64,000 bases of DNA from Ambrosia x helenae. Taxonomy: Eukaryota > Streptophyta > Magnoliopsida > Asterales > Asteraceae. The position numbers and the translations under genes were made by a program. Location: NCBI GenBank assembly GCA_030844895.1, contig JAUTDX010000026.1, positions 186,001 to 250,000 of the forward strand, in the 5' to 3' direction. Below the pieces are notes generated by a model. It did not search any database. It was not told where the DNA came from and was given only the letters and a program-made list of their open reading frames with translations. Below are positions 60,407-64,000 of the stretch, one piece after another; the stretch's first letter is position 1, and every line of letters starts with the position of its first letter.

Positions 60407-62925
60407 TGTCACAACCCGACCAACGTGGGCCTGGTCGAAATACAGATTGGTGCCAAACTTGCACAGCAGAAGTAACAATTATTATATTAAAGGTTTTAAA
60501 TACAATTTCTAGTTCAAAATATATAGAAATACAATACTTAATGAATGGTTCAAAGGTATGCAAAGACGAAGCGCAGCGGTCGTCGAAGCAGTTGATGATG
60601 TGTAATCCTCAAATCAATCCAATCTCTAGCCATGCTTAGCTCTATACGCTCTATCCCACAACTAATATAGTATACCTCGCGTTCGCCATCCATCCATGAG
60701 TTGTACCTGATCACATGCATAAAAATAGTTTGGGTCAACAAATATGTTGGTGAGTCTGTGTGTGCGTTAAACTAGTTTTAAAATAGGTTTATTGTTCCAA
60801 AAACTAGTTTATAAGTTTACATGGTTTCTCACAAAAATAGTTTATCATTCCAAAATAGGTTTTTAAGTTAATATGGTTCCACACATGGTTGCACTGGTGA
60901 TGTACAAGCCACACCTCAAGCCTGACACTGAATCCATATTCTCCCATTATGGATTCCTTGGCAGAATACGTGTCACAAATCTCAGTGGAGGGTTCTCCGG
61001 GCTTCCGGATCCACTGTGTGTGGGGGTTTCCCCAAGTAGTATGACCCACATATTAAGCGGCCTAATTCCCTTTGGGTTGATGACTGTGAGTGGTGTTGGG
61101 AGCACCTTGTCACATCATACTGGTTTCTCATTGGTTTATCAAATGGAAACATGTATTCACCCCAAAACGTTTTATAAAAGTAAAAGAGGGGAATGGACAC
61201 GAAACTCACCTGATAGCGATGCATATGAATAATTTATAATAAACGAGCGTCTGATATGTCGTACTGGTACTCTTCTGGTCAAATCCTAAATCGACAATAT
61301 TATTAGTGTTCGATCTGATACATAATGGTCACACATGTGGGACGAGCTCATGCGTATGGTTTTTTATTAATATGATTTTATCGCTAGTAACAAGGTTATA
61401 TTATCTAAATGAATGGTGTGCCTTTCCTAGTTATCCGAAGTTCCAACATTATAGACTTGATAGGTGCTTTACAGTATTCTATGTCAGCTATTCTCCTTTC
61501 ATGTATATACAAGTTATAGGTGTCATTTCCAAGTTCAAGTGTCAAGTGTCCAAGATGCCGAAGTTCTAAGTTATCTATAGTTTATGCAACTAGTCCAATT
61601 ATCGAGTGTTGAGTCCAAAACCTAAGTTTCCAGTGTTTCAAGTCAGCGTCCATGGTACCGATATCCTACGTCTTGAGTCTTGACTCCAACATCTCCATTA
61701 TCCTCCTTTCTAATATGTATAATAAGTTAACACAATATACTATGTCACATATTGCCATGTATAATTAGATTATCCTAATCTTAGGTGTCGAATCCAAGTA
61801 TCACTTCTATAATCCGTTTTATTATATGTCATCCTCTAATGTCCAAGCTCAAATGCTTATTCCAAAGCTTGGGTATTATTGTCCAAAGTGTAGTGATAGT
61901 ATCCTTTCCAATTCTATTCATTTATACTCATTACGTATTGGTCGTAATTGTATCCAATGTCTAGGCTTTATGGTTCAAAGTCCCAATACCAAATTTATGT
62001 CTTACGTTTTCAAGTGTCCAATTTTCTAAGTCATCAATGTTCCTACTCATTCCAACACATGATTCAATCTCGTTTGAATCTAAGGCTCGTCAAGTCCTGC
62101 ACGTGACGTCAATAAAATATATAAATGTTAATTAATAATTAAATATAGCTATTGAGTGATTGGGTTCGCTTATACATCACATCAAGGTTTTGGTGTGTGT
62201 TGACCATAGCTGACCCGAATGGTCATATTAACTGCAGCTGACCACTTTTACCTGGTTGACTTTTGTTGACCCATCTCCTTGATCCCTCTTTCTGACCATT
62301 GCTGACTGTTCTTAATCACCACCAAGACAACTTATGCCTCCATCTTCTTGTATAATAATAACAACAATCACCATTAAACCACAGTCATACTAAAACCCAC
62401 AACTAATGGCATTTCTATGTCCCAATACTACAACCCGTAGCCAAGAGTCTCCCTTGTAACCATCACTATCTGTCAAGCTACCAACCGTCTTCCTAGAGTA
62501 GTCATCAACCTTATCGCAAACCAATCTAAGAGATAAATTATTGAGTAGTTTACATGATGATGCTTCTGGTCCAATCGGAACCCCTCTTATTGCCGTCTTC
62601 ACCGCCGTCAGCCGTCGTCTTCTCCTCCGAGTCTCTCTCTCTTTCTAAGTTAGGGTTAATATGGGTTTTTAATAAGGGGTGGGCTTTTTGTGTCAAAGAT
62701 CTAAGTGGGGCACATGGCACCTTAGGATGGTGCCATGTGTCCCGTGGGTTGAGTAAGCGAGCAACACCGATCGGAACGGGTTCGTTATCAGGTGTCGGTT
62801 CGTAACTGGTATTTGTGTATAATTATTAGGAATATTTTATAGGCAATGGTTCGGTATCGCAACGTTACTCGTGTATAATAATGATTCGTAAAATACATAT
62901 ATGTAACGTTCCCAATATCGGTTCC

Positions 62926-62958
<33 letters not shown>

Positions 62959-63036
62959 CTAACTATTATTCTTTGGACATTCGTTATACTAATTTTAAAC
63001 GCGAAAATTTTTGGGGTCTCGAACCGGGTTGTTACA
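60407..63036 (-). repeat. 5' LTR of the nested element
   Basis: 2,630-bp LTR next to the primer site, with a TA microsatellite near 62930-62955 also found in the left LTR. It retains the 328-bp block missing from the left copy. Confidence 0.9.
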
Positions 63037-63120
63037 TATGGCTTTATTGGAAGATGTGTATTATGCTCCAGAATTGGAGTTCCATTATCTCTTGGTATTC
63101 TCTACATATCAAATCCAAAG
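63037..63120 (+). pseudogene. Continuation of the interrupted copia protease
   Basis: After the second TATGG copy the plus strand reads LLEDVYYAPELEFHYLL, the end of a copia protease domain expected directly after the point of interruption. Homology fades by about 63120 and no integrase follows. Confidence 0.75.
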
Positions 63121-63908
63121 GTGTGGCCTAATTCACCTATTATATTATATATGATTTATTTTAAATTTAGTATGTGAACACATACTCTTTTGTTTGATTG
63201 ATTAAGACAATTCAAGTTTTTTGATGGTTTGCTTCTTCATTTTGTTCTATTTATTATTTTCATTAAAAATGTATTATTGTGCTATTGATTGTTCTTTGCT
63301 TTTATATTTGTTTATACTATTTTGCTTAGGTGTGTATGAACGGGGGCTTATTCATTTATTCGGGTGTGCAAATGGTTTTGTAGTTTCAAGTATATTTATT
63401 TTCTTTTAAATGTCATTTCAATCTTAATATACTTGATGACATTTATCAGCAGAATGTACCATACTCTTAACGACATATATGGAACACTACAGAGAATCAA
63501 TAAATGGATTGGGATAATGGCTCATTTAACTTTTAAATTGTTGACAAATGTTCTTCATGATAATATATGTGAATTTCATAGATAAACGTATATTGATTTA
63601 GGTTGGGTTTTAATATGGATTTCCTTGACCATATGTGAATTTCATTAAAAAGCAGGACTAAAAAGCGGATACTTGGGTTGGGTTTAAATATGTTAATTTT
63701 TTATATTTAATGTAATTTTTAATTTAATTTATATTTTGATTATTTATAGAGTTACTACTTACATGTTTAAATCAAAACCTATGATTATTTTATAAATCTG
63801 TGTATTGTAAACTTTTTTTTCTTAAATGTAATATTCAATTTCTTTTTTTTATTATGTCTTATACAATCAAAATTGGTTAACCCATGTATCACACAGGAAT
63901 CTAACCTA
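63121..63908. other. AT-rich spacer
   Basis: No gene recognised. A phrase TATGTGAATTTCAT occurs twice (63567 and 63632). Confidence 0.4.
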
Positions 63909-63996
63909 ATGTATGTATGTATGTATGTATGTATGTATGTATGTATGTATGTATGTATGTATGTATGTATGTATGTATGTATGTATGTATGTATGA
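63909..63996. repeat. ATGT tetranucleotide microsatellite
   Basis: About 22 uninterrupted copies of ATGT reaching almost to the window end. Confidence 0.95.
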
Positions 63997-64000
63997 AGGT

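Larger units (their letters stand above)
56114..63036 (-). mobile_element. Non-coding LTR retrotransposon nested in copia
   Basis: LTRs 56114-58527 and 60407-63036, beginning TGTCACAACCC and ending GGGTTGTTACA. TATGG lies on both sides (56109-56113 and 63037-63041), the target duplication inside the copia protease gene. The primer site on the minus strand beside the right LTR and a purine tract beside the left (complement of 58528-58540) give minus orientation. The 1.9-kb interior has no gag or pol that I can recognise, so it depends on other elements. All the short frames in it are unrelated noise. Confidence 0.92.

Noticed and set aside
63909..64000. Telomere or satellite repeat
   Set aside because: It is a simple ATGT tetranucleotide run, unlike the plant telomere heptamer, and is only about 90 bp long.

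Overview
The window looks like nuclear DNA from a flowering plant, probably a eudicot. The grounds are intron-bearing germin-like and polyphenol-oxidase genes, initiator-Met-tRNA primer sites, plant-type Ty1/copia and Ty3/gypsy elements, Helitrons and hAT-like MITEs. The protein flavour recalls Asteraceae, but that is an impression from memory and not proven here. There are no prokaryotic operons, no CRISPR array and no rRNA genes.

Host genes. (1) A germin-like protein (GLP) cluster on the minus strand: a 5'-truncated pseudogene (14901-15413), two apparently intact two-exon genes of 215 codons (19944-20699 and 25246-26001), and an exon-1/start-of-exon-2 remnant (34590-34849) cut by an LTR element. 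(2) One intact two-exon polyphenol oxidase gene of 604 codons on the minus strand (52134-54340), with plastid/thylakoid transit signals and the expected copper-ligand histidines. Almost everything else is transposon-derived.

Layout. 23-7138: young gag-only Ty3/gypsy-type element with 2.45-kb LTRs and an ATATG target duplication. 7301-13803: Ty1/copia element with a GTTAG target duplication. 10371-20456: a near-perfect 5,043-bp tandem duplication carrying copia plus GLP. 21902-26001: an older, diverged copy of the same copia-GLP block. 26506-33273: Helitron(s) and MITEs, three of them with visible terminal inverted repeats and two with clear 8-bp target duplications. 33690-34589: 5' LTR and gag start of another retroelement inside the fourth GLP. 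35694-39381: a poly(A)-tailed retro-remnant, unassigned spacer and a hAT-type MITE. 39484-49720: broken Ty3/gypsy pieces (2.7-kb LTR, integrase/chromodomain, a second LTR-like block, a tandem array of hairpin-forming repeats, another integrase). 49803-51824: PIF/Harbinger-like element with only ORF1. 52134-54340: polyphenol oxidase. 54723-63120: Ty1/copia gag-protease fragment split at a TATGG target by a 6.9-kb non-coding LTR element. 63909-64000: ATGT microsatellite.

History (inference). Copia landed next to a GLP gene, and a hAT-type MITE landed upstream of it. A microhomology-like junction between MITE and copia then made a first tandem copy. After divergence, a second junction between copia integrase and GLP exon 2 made the 5,043-bp copy, truncating one GLP. 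A Helitron and the gag-only gypsy element each entered one block after copies existed, and their paralogous empty sites are still visible. GLPs act in the apoplast. The polyphenol oxidase is predicted in the thylakoid lumen. Both families are commonly linked to defence, but nothing here shows co-regulation.
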